A DNA stretch of 64,000 nucleotides from JAKVCB01 sp965243695 (lineage in GTDB: Bacteria; Planctomycetota; Planctomycetia; Pirellulales; Lacipirellulaceae). A model generated the notes under the pieces. It ran no database searches, was not told the origin of the DNA, and worked only from the letters and a program-made list of their open reading frames with translations. Made by a program: the position numbers and the translations under genes. The DNA is taken from contig CBDEWC010000011.1 of the NCBI GenBank assembly GCA_965243695.1, forward strand, positions 185,228 through 249,227. The letters run 5' to 3'. Below, in pieces: positions 55,721-63,930 of the stretch; position 1 is the stretch's first letter; each line of letters opens with the position of its first letter.

Positions 55721-56650
55721 ATGTCTAGATTTAGCGATCAGCTGGCTTCTCAAATTCGTCAGCTTGGTAATCCGGTTGTTGTTGGTTTGGACCCCCGTTG
55801 GGACCCATTGCCCGACGAATTGAAATTGTCCGGTTCACCATCTCTCCAGATGCAAGCAGAGATTTTCGAGAAATTTTGTCGCGAGGTCATCGATGTCGTG
55901 GCTCCGCTGGTTCCGGCAGTCAAACCGCAGATGGCCTTCTTCGAGGAATTAGGGCCCAATGGGATGACGGCACTGTCGAATGTCATCGCATATGCCCAAG
56001 AGAAGGGGCTGCTGGTTATTTTGGACGGTAAACGGGGTGACATTGGCAGCACGGCAGCAGCGTACGCCCGGGGTATCTTGGGACGCGACCAAAGTGCCTG
56101 GGGGGCCGATGCACTGACGGTGAACCCGTATCTTGGCGAGGACAGCCTGACGCCATTTGTCGATGTTGCGCTCGAGCGAGAAGCAGGTTTGTTTGTATTG
56201 GTCAAAACATCAAACCCTGGCGGTGGCAGGTTTCAGGATCTGGTTTCTGACGGGCGGCCCTTGTATCGACACATTGCAGAGTTTGTCGAAGAGAGTGCTA
56301 GTCGTACCGTCGGTGAGTGTGGTTACGGTTCCGTGGGGGCAGTCGTGGGGGCCACTTACCCGGAGCAACTGCATGAACTGCGGGCGGCAATGTCCCATGC
56401 CTGGTTTTTGGTACCCGGTTTTGGGAGCCAGGGAGGGAAGGCAGCCGATGTGGCTGGCGCATTTGACGCCCATGGCCTGGGGGCGGTGATCAACAATTCT
56501 CGAGGGATTCTGTTTGCCCAGCGGAGCCCCAGGTATCGAGAGAAATTCGGGCAAGCGAGTTGGCAGGCCGCGGTGGAAGCAGCGACCCGAGATATGATTT
56601 CAGAACTGCGCGCGGAGACTTCGGTGGGGAAATTGTCTGGAGGTGATTAA
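55721..56650 (+). CDS. pyrF: Orotidine 5'-phosphate decarboxylase
   Basis: The ATG at 55721 follows a GGAAA about 6 bases upstream. The 309-residue protein is of the longer type 2 form. It has the N-terminal NPVVVGLDPRWDPLP, the catalytic Asp-Lys-Asp set in VILDGKRGDIGSTAAAYA, and DALTVNPYLG. GSVGAVVGATYP, a FLVPGFGSQGG phosphate-binding loop and VINNSRGILFA complete the barrel. It performs the last step of UMP synthesis by removing the carboxylate of OMP. It stands alone, with no other pyr gene near. Length and motif order are normal. Confidence 0.95.
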   Translation: MSRFSDQLASQIRQLGNPVVVGLDPRWDPLPDELKLSGSPSLQMQAEIFEKFCREVIDVVAPLVPAVKPQMAFFEELGPNGMTALSNVIAYAQEKGLLVILDGKRGDIGSTAAAYARGILGRDQSAWGADALTVNPYLGEDSLTPFVDVALEREAGLFVLVKTSNPGGGRFQDLVSDGRPLYRHIAEFVEESASRTVGECGYGSVGAVVGATYPEQLHELRAAMSHAWFLVPGFGSQGGKAADVAGAFDAHGLGAVINNSRGILFAQRSPRYREKFGQASWQAAVEAATRDMISELRAETSVGKLSGGD

Positions 56651-57089
56651 CGGTTGGCCGGCTGGGCCAATGGACCAGAGGGAATTCAATCCTGCCAGAC
56701 GGTGAAAAAACGGAAGACGATTGAGGTCAGTCGGTTTTGCCTGACGCGAGTTCCTAACTCTGGAAAGGGGGCGGCTCGTCAGGCAGAAGTCAAAAAATAC
56801 GACCTGGCACGATGTTAACGATCGTAGAGTCGGCCTGTTTTATTTACGTGGGAGCTCTGGCGTCCACTAGTTTGCCTCACCGGTCGTATCTTTTGCACAA
56901 TTCAGTATGGTGAAGCCGTTGCACCAAGTTTTACTGGACGCCGTGTCTTGCAGTGGTCGAGACTAACTCAAACCGAGGATTCGAGTCATTCTCGCAAGGT
57001 GTGGCGACAGCAAGAATGCAAATCGCGTTGCGACAGCAAGAATGCAAATCAAGGTACGGTAGCTGCAAACTTAAACTTGGAGCAAAATC
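56651..57089. other. Gap with a two-copy repeat upstream of the GlsB-like gene
   Basis: No gene is seen. It contains the duplicated 21-base unit at 57004-57050. The downstream gene has TTGGAG about 10 bases before its ATG. Confidence 0.4.
57004..57050. repeat. Two perfect 21-base repeats, period 26
   Basis: GCGACAGCAAGAATGCAAATC occurs at 57004-57024 and 57030-57050 with a 5-base spacer. It lies 40 bases before a small membrane-protein gene, so could sit in its 5' leader. Confidence 0.9.
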
Positions 57090-57353
57090 ATGCCCATTTG
57101 GTTGACCTGGATTCTGTTGGGACTGGTGGCCGGTATCCTGGCCAAGCTAATCATCCCGGGTAACCCTGCTGGATGCATCGTTACTATCTTGCTGGGGATC
57201 GCAGGCGCCTTTGTGGGGGGATGGCTTGGCGCGCAGCTTGGTATTGCTGAGGCGGTAGAAGGAGGCTTGAGTATACCGAGTATTCTTACCGCGACCTGTG
57301 GTGCCATCGTGCTGCTGGTAATTTATCGGTTTATTGCCGGCCGAAGGTTTTAA
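57090..57353 (+). CDS. GlsB/YeaQ/YmgE-type small membrane protein
   Basis: The 87-residue product has three hydrophobic helices. It shows the family hallmarks of a start with WILLGLVAGILAKLI, a PGNPAGCIVTILLGIAGAFVGGWLG core and a final hydrophobic helix ending in ...YRFIAGRRF. Members are transglycosylase-associated or stress-response inner-membrane proteins of unknown mechanism. The sequence directly after the stop can form an intrinsic terminator facing trpE. Confidence 0.9.
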   Translation: MPIWLTWILLGLVAGILAKLIIPGNPAGCIVTILLGIAGAFVGGWLGAQLGIAEAVEGGLSIPSILTATCGAIVLLVIYRFIAGRRF

Positions 57354-57357
57354 GCAA

Positions 57358-57394
57358 GCCAGTCTTGGCAGGTGGCCCTGGCCTGGCGTTTTTT
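57358..57394 (+). terminator. Probable intrinsic terminator of the GlsB-like gene
   Basis: GCCAG (57358-57362) pairs with CTGGC (57383-57387), followed one base later by six T residues (57389-57394). The stem is short, with an internal GC-rich loop that could also pair. The T run overlaps the end of trpE on the other strand. Confidence 0.5.
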
Positions 57395-58940
57395 ATTCAG
57401 TTTCCCGCTGCCCGGTGATTTCGATGGCCTTGAGTAGTCCGCGGGCTTTGTTGAGCGTTTCCTTATATTCAAGCTCTGGCTGGCTGTCTGCGACGATGCC
57501 TGCACCTGCCTGGACGTAAGCGACTCCGTCTTGAATCACCATGGTCCGCAGGGCGATGCAGGTATCCATGTTGCCTGCGAAGTCGATATAGCCGACTGCG
57601 CCGGCATACGGGCCGCGGCGGTGAGGTTCCAGTTCGTCGATAATTTCCATTGCGCGCACTTTCGGAGCTCCTGATACGGTTCCTGCAGGCAAGCAGGCAG
57701 CCAGGGCATCGAAGGCATCGTCATCGTCGGTGAGCTGCCCGGTCACGTTTGATGTGATGTGCATGACATGACTGTAGCGTTCGATCACCATCACGTCTGA
57801 AAGTTCGACCGAACCATATTGGGCAACGCGACCCACGTCATTGCGACCCAGATCGACAAGCATTACGTGTTCAGCTCGCTCCTTGGGATCATTGATCAGT
57901 TCGTCGGCCAGCTGGAGATCTTCGGCCTCGGTGTGCCCCCGGCGGCGTGTTCCGGCGAGCGGACGGACCGTGACCTTTCCATCAACGACGCGGACCATGA
58001 TTTCTGGCGAACTCCCGACCAGCGTGCATTGTGGCGTTCGCAGGTAGAACATAAAGGGGCTTGGGTTGACGACCCGTAGCGTTCGATAAACCTCAAACGG
58101 ATCCGCTTTCAGTGGCACCGCCAGTCGCTGGCTGATCACCACCTGAAAGATGTCGCCAGCACGAATGTATTCGACACACTTTTGTACGGCATTTTCGAAT
58201 TCCGCCTGCGTGAAGTTCGACTGGTATTCGAGCTCAGGAGCACCGGCGACATGGATATCCGCTGGTTGGACGGCGACGGTTGGCGTGGACAGTTTTTCCA
58301 CAAGGCGGTCAACACGGTCACAGGCACCTTTGTAGGCGAGGCGAATTTCTTCGTCGTCATCAGAATCACCGACATGCGCCAGGGCAATTACCAAAACGGT
58401 CTTCTGGACGTTATCGAATACAACCATGTGGTCATAGAAAGCAAAGGCCAGGTCGGGTAGCTCGCGGTCATCGGTTGGAGAGTCGGGAAGGTGTTCGACA
58501 TAGCGCACCGTATCGTATCCGGCATAGCCAACTGCCCCGCCGGCAAAAGGAGGCAAGTCTTCAAGTTCCAGGATGCGTACCGACTGAACTTGTCGGCGGA
58601 GTTCTTCCAGGGGGTTCTCTGCGAAAAATTCTTCCCGGCTGAGTATGGTCGAAGATTGATTTTCACCCGGCTGGCAGGCAGGCACCTGAAACCGTGTGAT
58701 CGTGACCTGTTGGTTCCGTGCCTCAAGCAGCAGAAAAGGTTCCGCAGCCAGAAAGCTGTAGCGTCCCACTTTTTCACCGCCGATCACGCTTTCGAAAAGG
58801 CACGCACTGGCCCCATCATCGATTTTGCAGAAGGCGCTGACCGGAGTCAGGGCATCGCTGATCAGCCGCCGGTAGACCGGTACATAGTCGGCCGAACGGG
58901 CGAGGTTGCAGAATTCGGTAGCGGAAGGGACGTGTTTCAT
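57393..58940 (-). CDS. trpE: Anthranilate synthase component I
   Basis: The 515-residue protein has the full chorismate-binding domain. Toward the C-terminus are IFQVVISQRLAVPL, PSPFMFYLRTP, VGSSPEIMVRV, RPLAGTRRRG, ELINDPKERAEHVMLVDLGRNDVGR and the catalytic-site GAGIVADSQPELEYKETLNKA. The N-terminal domain carries a LFESV segment resembling the tryptophan-binding site, so feedback inhibition is likely. With a glutaminase partner it makes anthranilate from chorismate, the first step of tryptophan synthesis. No trpG or other trp gene is adjacent. Para-aminobenzoate synthase is the nearest alternative, but the length and motifs favour TrpE. Confidence 0.93.
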   Translation of the reverse strand: MKHVPSATEFCNLARSADYVPVYRRLISDALTPVSAFCKIDDGASACLFESVIGGEKVGRYSFLAAEPFLLLEARNQQVTITRFQVPACQPGENQSSTILSREEFFAENPLEELRRQVQSVRILELEDLPPFAGGAVGYAGYDTVRYVEHLPDSPTDDRELPDLAFAFYDHMVVFDNVQKTVLVIALAHVGDSDDDEEIRLAYKGACDRVDRLVEKLSTPTVAVQPADIHVAGAPELEYQSNFTQAEFENAVQKCVEYIRAGDIFQVVISQRLAVPLKADPFEVYRTLRVVNPSPFMFYLRTPQCTLVGSSPEIMVRVVDGKVTVRPLAGTRRRGHTEAEDLQLADELINDPKERAEHVMLVDLGRNDVGRVAQYGSVELSDVMVIERYSHVMHITSNVTGQLTDDDDAFDALAACLPAGTVSGAPKVRAMEIIDELEPHRRGPYAGAVGYIDFAGNMDTCIALRTMVIQDGVAYVQAGAGIVADSQPELEYKETLNKARGLLKAIEITGQRETE

Positions 58941-59262
58941 GAGGCTGGGCTGAGCGGGCGGTTGGCCGTCAGCTTAGCACCCGTGCCAATCTCCCACAAC
59001 ATCGTGCAGGGGGAGTGATTGTCGATTGCGCTATCTTCTCCAGTCAAAACGACTTAGCGTTTTCCTTGCCGCGTGCACTTCGGCTTGACAGTGGGACACC
59101 CCCAGTTAGAATCCGTTTACTTGTGGTATAAATAAAAGGTGGCAGGATGTTTCGCGTTGCATGGCTTCTAAAGTTGCGGCTTCTTTTAAAATTGCAGCTT
59201 CTAAAGGCCGTTTGTCCGTGTTTTGGCAAGGCGGACGCCCAGCCCCCCGAAAGAGGTTTAAT
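58941..59262. other. Divergent gap between trpE and mcsA
   Basis: The mcsA frame is open back to 59161 through an imperfect 18-base repeat (GCTTCTAAA-type, 59163-59206), but no ribosome site supports that start. No other gene is seen. Confidence 0.4.
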
Positions 59263-59781
59263 ATGAAGTGCCAGAAATGCGAAAAGCCAGCGACTTTTCA
59301 TATTACGGATTTGATCGATGGGGAACCGAAGGAACTCCACTTGTGCGAACAGTGTGCGCATTCATTTTTGGCACCTGCCCACGACGATTCGTCGGAAGTG
59401 ATGCCAGCCATGGCCGGTTTGCTGGCACAGCATCTGGCCGTGGGAGAAACAGCGGAGGAGTTGGCTCGGCTTGACCAGCAGGCTTGTCCGGTTTGCGGAA
59501 TCACTTTTTTAGAGTTTCGCAAGCAAGGGCGGCTGGGGTGCCCGCATGACTATGTTTGCTTTCAGAAGGAGTTGGATCCCTTGCTGGTGAATATTCATGG
59601 TGAAACGCAGCATGTGGGAAAGGTTCCGAAATTTTGTTCAGTCAACGCTGAACAGCAAACCCAGCTGATTCGACTTCGTCGTGAAATGAAAGAAGCAGTA
59701 GCGGATGAAGCTTACGAGCGGGCATCGGAACTCCGTGACGAGATTCGAGGAATTGAATGTGCTCGACAGAGCGATGACTGA
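59263..59781 (+). CDS. mcsA: McsA-type zinc-finger activator of the protein arginine kinase
   Basis: The ATG at 59263 follows AGAGG by 6 bases and opens directly into the first zinc finger (KCQKCEKPATFHI, then LHLCEQCA). A second finger follows (CPVCGITFLEFRKQGRLGCPHDY). The C-terminus has a UVR motif (LIRLRREMKEAVADEAYERASELRDEI). The order of two Cys4 elements and a UVR motif, at 172 residues, matches McsA. In Bacillus it activates the arginine kinase McsB and links to ClpC. It is followed 85 bases later by mcsB, strong support for the call. There is no ctsR or clpC in the window. Confidence 0.9.
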   Translation: MKCQKCEKPATFHITDLIDGEPKELHLCEQCAHSFLAPAHDDSSEVMPAMAGLLAQHLAVGETAEELARLDQQACPVCGITFLEFRKQGRLGCPHDYVCFQKELDPLLVNIHGETQHVGKVPKFCSVNAEQQTQLIRLRREMKEAVADEAYERASELRDEIRGIECARQSDD

Positions 59782-59866
59782 CATTTTTAATTCATAATTT
59801 TTTCCAGCTGCCGTAACTGGTGGCGCGGTTATCGGGGGCTGCCCACTTTAAGGGCCGTATAATTCG

Positions 59867-60952
59867 GTGAATTTTGAAGACCTTGCAAAAACGAGCGGTG
59901 AATGGCTCAGGGGTTCTGGCCCCGAGTCCGACATCGTAATTAGCAGTAGGATTCGCCTCGCCCGCAATCTGGCGGATTTTCCCTTCATCGCCCGGGCGAC
60001 TGATGCCGACAAGGCGGAGATCGAAAGCATTCTCCGCGGGCGGGTAGAGGCACTGCAGGAGTCGGGTAAATTAGGGGTTGCGCCGACTTATCTTGATGTC
60101 AGTCAGTTGGACGATGTTGATCGCCAGTTCCTGGTTGAACGGCAGTTAATCAGCCGGGAACACGCCGAAAGCGATGGCGCGCGAGCCGTGGTCATCGATC
60201 AAGGTGAGCAGTTCAGTGTGATGATCAACGAAGAAGATCATCTCCGCATTCAAGTTATGTATAGTGGACTCGATCTGAATGTGGCCTGGAAACAGATCAA
60301 CGCCTTGGATGATTTGATCGAAGAAAAAATAACCTTCGCGTATAACGATCGGCTCGGATACCTTACCGCTTGTCCTACCAACGTGGGCACCGGTGTGCGA
60401 ATCAGCGTGATGCTGCACCTGCCGGCGCTGGTGATTACCAGGCAAATCGAAAAAGTCTTCCGTAGTCTGCAAAAGATTAATCTTGCTGTGCGGGGTCTTT
60501 ACGGTGAGGGTTCGCAAGCCACCGGCGACTTTTATCAAATCAGCAATCAGATCACGCTTGGCAAAAGCGAAGAAGAAGTGACCAAGGACGTTTCTGATGT
60601 TGTTCCCGTGCTGATTGATTATGAACGTCAGGCCCGGGACTTCCTGGTTCGTGAGAGTCAGGAAACATTGCACGACCGAATTAGCCGGGCTTTTGGGATT
60701 TTACAGAGTGCCAAGACCATTAGTTCCGAAGAGACCATGCACCTGCTTTCGAGTGTGAGGATGGGAGTCAACCTGGGACTGATTGAAAACGTCCAGATCC
60801 CCACGGTCAACATGCTATTTATCCATACCCAACCGGCCCACCTTCAGAAACTGACAGGTATGGAACTTGATCCGTCGGATCGCAATATCGAGCGGGCCAG
60901 CTACCTGCGCCGCCATCTGGCTGGCGACCCACCTGCCGTGGATCAGAATTAA
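59867..60952 (+). CDS. mcsB: Protein arginine kinase McsB
   Basis: The 361-residue product starts at a GTG. It has the guanidino-kinase domain: SSRIRLARNLADFPF near residue 26, an INEEDHLRIQVM segment with the catalytic Glu-Glu, the active-site Cys in YLTACPTNVGTGVR near residue 167, and RGLYGEGSQATGDFYQISNQ. The C-terminal part holds the RxSSVRMGVNLGL-type phospho-arginine pocket region. McsB phosphorylates arginines on unfolded proteins, marking them for ClpCP in Firmicutes. It lacks nothing essential by eye. Its presence in a planctomycete with mcsA implies a similar quality-control mark here, though target and protease are unknown. Confidence 0.93.
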   Translation: MNFEDLAKTSGEWLRGSGPESDIVISSRIRLARNLADFPFIARATDADKAEIESILRGRVEALQESGKLGVAPTYLDVSQLDDVDRQFLVERQLISREHAESDGARAVVIDQGEQFSVMINEEDHLRIQVMYSGLDLNVAWKQINALDDLIEEKITFAYNDRLGYLTACPTNVGTGVRISVMLHLPALVITRQIEKVFRSLQKINLAVRGLYGEGSQATGDFYQISNQITLGKSEEEVTKDVSDVVPVLIDYERQARDFLVRESQETLHDRISRAFGILQSAKTISSEETMHLLSSVRMGVNLGLIENVQIPTVNMLFIHTQPAHLQKLTGMELDPSDRNIERASYLRRHLAGDPPAVDQN

Positions 60953-60997
60953 CGGTCCCGTTGGCGATGGCAACCATTGAGGCGCATGGCAAACCGG

Positions 60998-62398
60998 TCA
61001 GTCTTCGGCCCGACTGCCATCTCCGCACATCCGCACAATCTTGGGATCAAAGCGGGCCACGATATCGACCAGCTCGCTTTGTGCAGCCATCACTTCGTGA
61101 ATATTTTTGTACACACCCGGAACTTCGTCCGATCCGGCGGCAAGAACCTGGATGCCCCGCTGAGCTAATTCTTTTTGCACCGCGTTGAAACGATAGGTAT
61201 CCTTGGCCTTCCTGCGTGACATGCGCCGTCCGGCCCCATGGGCAGCTGAATGGATGCTGTGGGCATTGCCTCGGCCACGGACGACAAAGGCGGGGTCTGC
61301 CATCGACCCTGGGATGACGCCTAGTACCCCTTTTCCTGCCGGCGTTGCCCCTTTGCGGTGGACAACCAACTCGCGACTGTGGTGTTGCTCCCGCCAGGCA
61401 AAGTTGTGGTGGTTTTCAACTTCAGCTAGCACCTGGCTGCCTGCCGCTTTGGTCACGAGCCGGTGAATCACGGCGTGGTTCGCTGCTGCGTAGTCGCCCA
61501 TCAGTTGCATCGCGGCCCAATACTGCTGGCCTTCTTCGCTGTCAAGGTTTAACCAGGCAAGCCGACCAAAGTCCTGTCGGTATCGCTGGGGAAGTTGTCT
61601 TTGGGCAATCTGGCTATAGGTGTTGCAAACAGCCGCGCCAGCTCCTCGGCTTCCACTGTGGCTTAGCAAGGCGACATAGGTGCCCGCTTCCAGCCCTAAC
61701 TGCGCGTCATTCTCTGGCAGTGACAAAACGCCAAACTCAACAAAGTGATTGCCGGAACCGCTGGTGCCAAGTTGCTTCCAGGCTGTATCTTTTTTCTCGC
61801 GGGTAATACGTGTGACGGTCCAATTTTGGTCCATCACCGCATGCTGTTTTCGGGGGTGGTGCTGGACTCCTACTCCAAAACGGGTCCCTCCCATGATCGC
61901 TTCTTTGTACCGATTGAAGTGCTGTGTGAGCGAATTGACCGGCGCGTCCAGCACAGAGAGTTTCATCCGGCAGGCAATATCAACACCAACGGCGTAAGGG
62001 ATAACCGCATTTTCACAGGCCAGCACACCTCCAATCGGCAGCCCATAGCCAACATGTGCATCGGGCATTAAAGCCGCACCCACTGCCGAAGGGACACGGC
62101 ACGCCTGTCGCATTTGGGTGTGTGCCGCCGTATCAATCTCGGTGCCCCACGTCTCGTAGGCAATCGGTTCGGTGGCCATGTCGACCTGCTCAGCCAGCAG
62201 TTGGCGGGCCAGTTCTCCCCAAATGGGATCGGACTCATATTTTCGCGGATTTCGTGAGACCGTCGTGATCCATTGGCGGGCCCGTTTCCCTTTGAGCCCC
62301 ATACCTTCGGCCTGCTGGGCTGCCTTTCCGAGGGCCCCAGTTGCAGCTTTAGTGCACGTTGGTGGAATGCCAAGCTTTTGGAGTTGCTTGCGGTGCAT
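60998..62398 (-). CDS. rtcB: RNA-splicing ligase RtcB-like protein
   Basis: The 466-residue protein has the RtcB signature elements in order: MPDAHVGYGLPIGGV, GVDIACRMKL with the metal-binding Asp and Cys, GTSGSGNHFVEFG, LLSHSGSRGAG, ENHHNFAWRE, RKGATPAGKG, VIPGSMADPAFVVRG, and SAAHGAGRRMSR with the guanylated His. RtcB joins 2',3'-cyclic phosphate to 5'-OH RNA ends in tRNA repair or splicing. An N-terminal stretch of about 60 residues precedes the usual start; it is rich in Lys and Arg and may bind RNA. No archease gene is adjacent. A structured RNA candidate lies just upstream on the opposite strand. Confidence 0.93.
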   Translation of the reverse strand: MHRKQLQKLGIPPTCTKAATGALGKAAQQAEGMGLKGKRARQWITTVSRNPRKYESDPIWGELARQLLAEQVDMATEPIAYETWGTEIDTAAHTQMRQACRVPSAVGAALMPDAHVGYGLPIGGVLACENAVIPYAVGVDIACRMKLSVLDAPVNSLTQHFNRYKEAIMGGTRFGVGVQHHPRKQHAVMDQNWTVTRITREKKDTAWKQLGTSGSGNHFVEFGVLSLPENDAQLGLEAGTYVALLSHSGSRGAGAAVCNTYSQIAQRQLPQRYRQDFGRLAWLNLDSEEGQQYWAAMQLMGDYAAANHAVIHRLVTKAAGSQVLAEVENHHNFAWREQHHSRELVVHRKGATPAGKGVLGVIPGSMADPAFVVRGRGNAHSIHSAAHGAGRRMSRRKAKDTYRFNAVQKELAQRGIQVLAAGSDEVPGVYKNIHEVMAAQSELVDIVARFDPKIVRMCGDGSRAED

Positions 62399-62665
62399 GG
62401 TGGGAGAAGGATTTCAGGACTTTGGGGTTCGCCAGTATTGCACAGGCTAGCAAGGGAGCGAAGTTGTATGCGTCCAGGCGGACTGTGATCAGAGCTTGGA
62501 AACGGGGGGCGGGTTTCCGCAATGGCGATGGTGTTCGGTTACCCCAAGATATCCCATAACTCTCAATTTCAAAAGGCTTTGCGTCGAAGAGGGTCGGTTG
62601 GCTTTGAGCCGTTTTGTGGGGGGGATTAAGTGAATCAATTGTATGGAAGGATCCTAATGGCTGAT

Positions 62666-62671
62666 TATAAT
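62666..62671 (+). promoter_or_regulatory. Perfect -10 hexamer for the RNA candidate
   Basis: TATAAT at 62666-62671 is preceded by TG two bases earlier, close to an extended -10. A TTGTAT at 62639-62644 could be a weak -35 but is 21 bases away. Transcription would start about 62676-62680. Confidence 0.45.
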
Positions 62672-62674
62672 GAA

Positions 62675-62969
62675 GGCTGACGTGTTCGTGCGACGCAGCA
62701 CGGACGGACTAGAGGGCCGGGAGGGTGTGTCTCTGGCATTCACATCAGCCCCGCCACAGTTTCTAGTAGGAAGGAGGTGGTCCATTGTTTGAAGTGTGTT
62801 TTAGTAGCCAGCGAGGTGGTCGCACCTGAGTTTGGCCGGCGGGTCGCCCGTTGCGGCCACCACCTGCTTCCGAGTTCCCGCCCTCCCGGTGGATCCGCTG
62901 GGTGAGGCCTGTTCTCGAAGCAATAACAAGGCCTCGGCGCTTGCGTTTGCAAGCGCCGAGTGTTTTTTT
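62675..62969 (+). ncRNA. Candidate structured non-coding RNA of unknown family
   Basis: About 295 bases with no reading frame but strong pairing. GGCTGA (62675-62680) pairs with TCAGCC (62745-62750). Hairpin GTTCGTGC/GCACGGAC is at 62684-62705. A 10-bp stem GGTGGTCGCA/TGCGGCCACC (62815-62824 with 62852-62861) encloses CGGG-TCG-CCCG (62840-62850). GAGGCCTGTT (62904-62913) pairs with AAC-A-AGGCCTC (62925-62935). An alternative hairpin AGGTG-GTCG-CACCT (62814-62827) would exclude the 10-bp stem. It ends in an intrinsic terminator. A TATAAT lies directly upstream. It matches none of the conserved signatures of RNase P, tmRNA, SRP or 6S RNA that I could check. It lies between two minus-strand coding regions, just upstream of rtcB. 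Being a transcript is inferred. Confidence 0.55.
62933..62969 (+). terminator. Intrinsic terminator of the RNA candidate
   Basis: CTCGGCGCTTGC (62933-62944) and GCAAGCGCCGAG (62949-62960) form a perfect 12-bp stem with loop GTTT, followed by TG and seven T residues (62963-62969). The T run is on the plus strand only, so it terminates rightward transcription; no plus-strand gene lies upstream within 1.5 kb except the RNA candidate. Confidence 0.85.
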
Positions 62970-63097
62970 GTGAGAACGTAAACTGCTGGAAGTGCGCCTT
63001 AAAGACCGGCATCTCGTAACCAGGGATTCCCACGGCAGCTGTCGGATGTTCGCCTCGGCCGATCTACCCGTTGAGGTTTCGGTGCGGTTGGCAGATC

Positions 63098-63930
63098 TTA
63101 TTTTTCCTCGCCGAAATCGACGTTGTTCGCGGCGTCGCGGTCGTTTGTCTTCGAAGCCAAAATCGTCAACATCGGTATCTTCAAAGTCCGCTTCGCCAAA
63201 GTCGGCGTTGTCACCAAGGTTCGTGTCCTCATTCAATGGGGTGTCTGCAAAGTCGGCATCCAGGCCGTTACCAAAGTCAAAAGAGTCCGCCTGTTTACCT
63301 TCATCACTGAGGTTCGCTGAAGGTCCGAAAGCGGGGCGGGCCGTTACCTTGCCCCATAAGGGGACCAAGGAGCATGCCGGCATTTTTCGTGATTTCGGCG
63401 ACGACTCGGTCGAACTCTTCTTGCGATTTGACAGCCAGGATCTGGTTGGCCGCGCCGTCTGCCATCCGGAGCGGTAGCATGATCATCATCTTGTTGGCTT
63501 CCAGTTGGGCTTCATGGCAAGCAACGCAGTTTTAGCAGCGGCCATCTGGGCGTCCCACGCGTCGGCCAAATCGGTGGGAATCCATTTGCCCTCAATCAGA
63601 ACCATTTCAAGGGGTTGCCACATCGCCAGTTTTCGGGTCATTTGCAACGTGGCCGTATTCGCCGTTTGTCCGATATTCTTGACTTTAGCGCCGACGGCCG
63701 ACTTCAAGATTGTCTCGGCATCGACCCTAGTGTCAGGGGATTTAAATTATCAGGCATGGAAGTTGGTAACTTGGAAAGGTGCTGCGCGATTTCTGAGCCT
63801 TGTCCCCGGGCGAATGTTGCAAGGTCAAAGTGTTTGGAGCTTTTGCAAGTCCAGCCAGGTCACTGTTGAGCAGTAATGTTAGTGTTTTGAGGGGCACGTC
63901 GAGATTGTCGGTAATTGTTTTAGCGTCCAT
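63098..63930 (-). CDS. Uncharacterised planctomycete protein with acidic tail, spread over several frames
   Basis: Coding sense on the minus strand moves between frames at about 63841-63844, 63736-63739, 63507-63509, 63333-63336 and 63144-63146, each a run of three or four identical bases. Joined, the text reads DAKTITDNLDVPLKTLTLLL, then FARGQGSEIAQHLSKLP, ILKSAVGAKVKNIGQ, a WQPLEMVLIEGKWIPTDLAD core, KMMIMLPLRMADGAANQ and an acidic tail of repeated ADF/DFG/DVDD units ending DFGEEK, with stop TAA at 63098-63100. The GKWIP region recalls a family of planctomycete proteins without known function. The start may lie beyond the window, since the frame stays open upstream of the Met at 63930. Clustered homopolymer shifts suggest base errors. 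Confidence 0.6.

Larger units (their letters stand above)
62399..63097. other. Gap holding the structured RNA candidate
   Basis: No protein-coding content is seen on either strand: the minus-strand frame that continues left of 63098 is a shifted read-through of the gene to the right. The plus strand holds the RNA candidate at 62675-62969. The rtcB promoter is expected near 62400-62500, but no clear hexamers were assigned. Confidence 0.5.

Noticed and set aside
59857..59862. TATAAT between mcsA and mcsB
   Set aside because: It lies only a few bases before the GTG start of mcsB and has no -35 partner, so a separate promoter is unlikely unless the transcript is leaderless.
62763..63097. Left part of the long minus-strand frame 62763-63383
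   Set aside because: The residues left of 63098 are basic and unlike the acidic tail; one frame over the protein ends cleanly at TAA 63098-63100. The frame also overlaps the structured RNA candidate.
63510..63535. An apparent c-type haem motif (NCVACH) in one frame of the gene at 63098-63930
   Set aside because: It appears only if the frame change is placed in the AAAA run near 63530. Placing it at the CCC run (plus-strand GGG at 63507-63509) keeps AKTALLAM followed by QLEANKMMIML, which fits the helical character of the protein better, and nothing else suggests a cytochrome.
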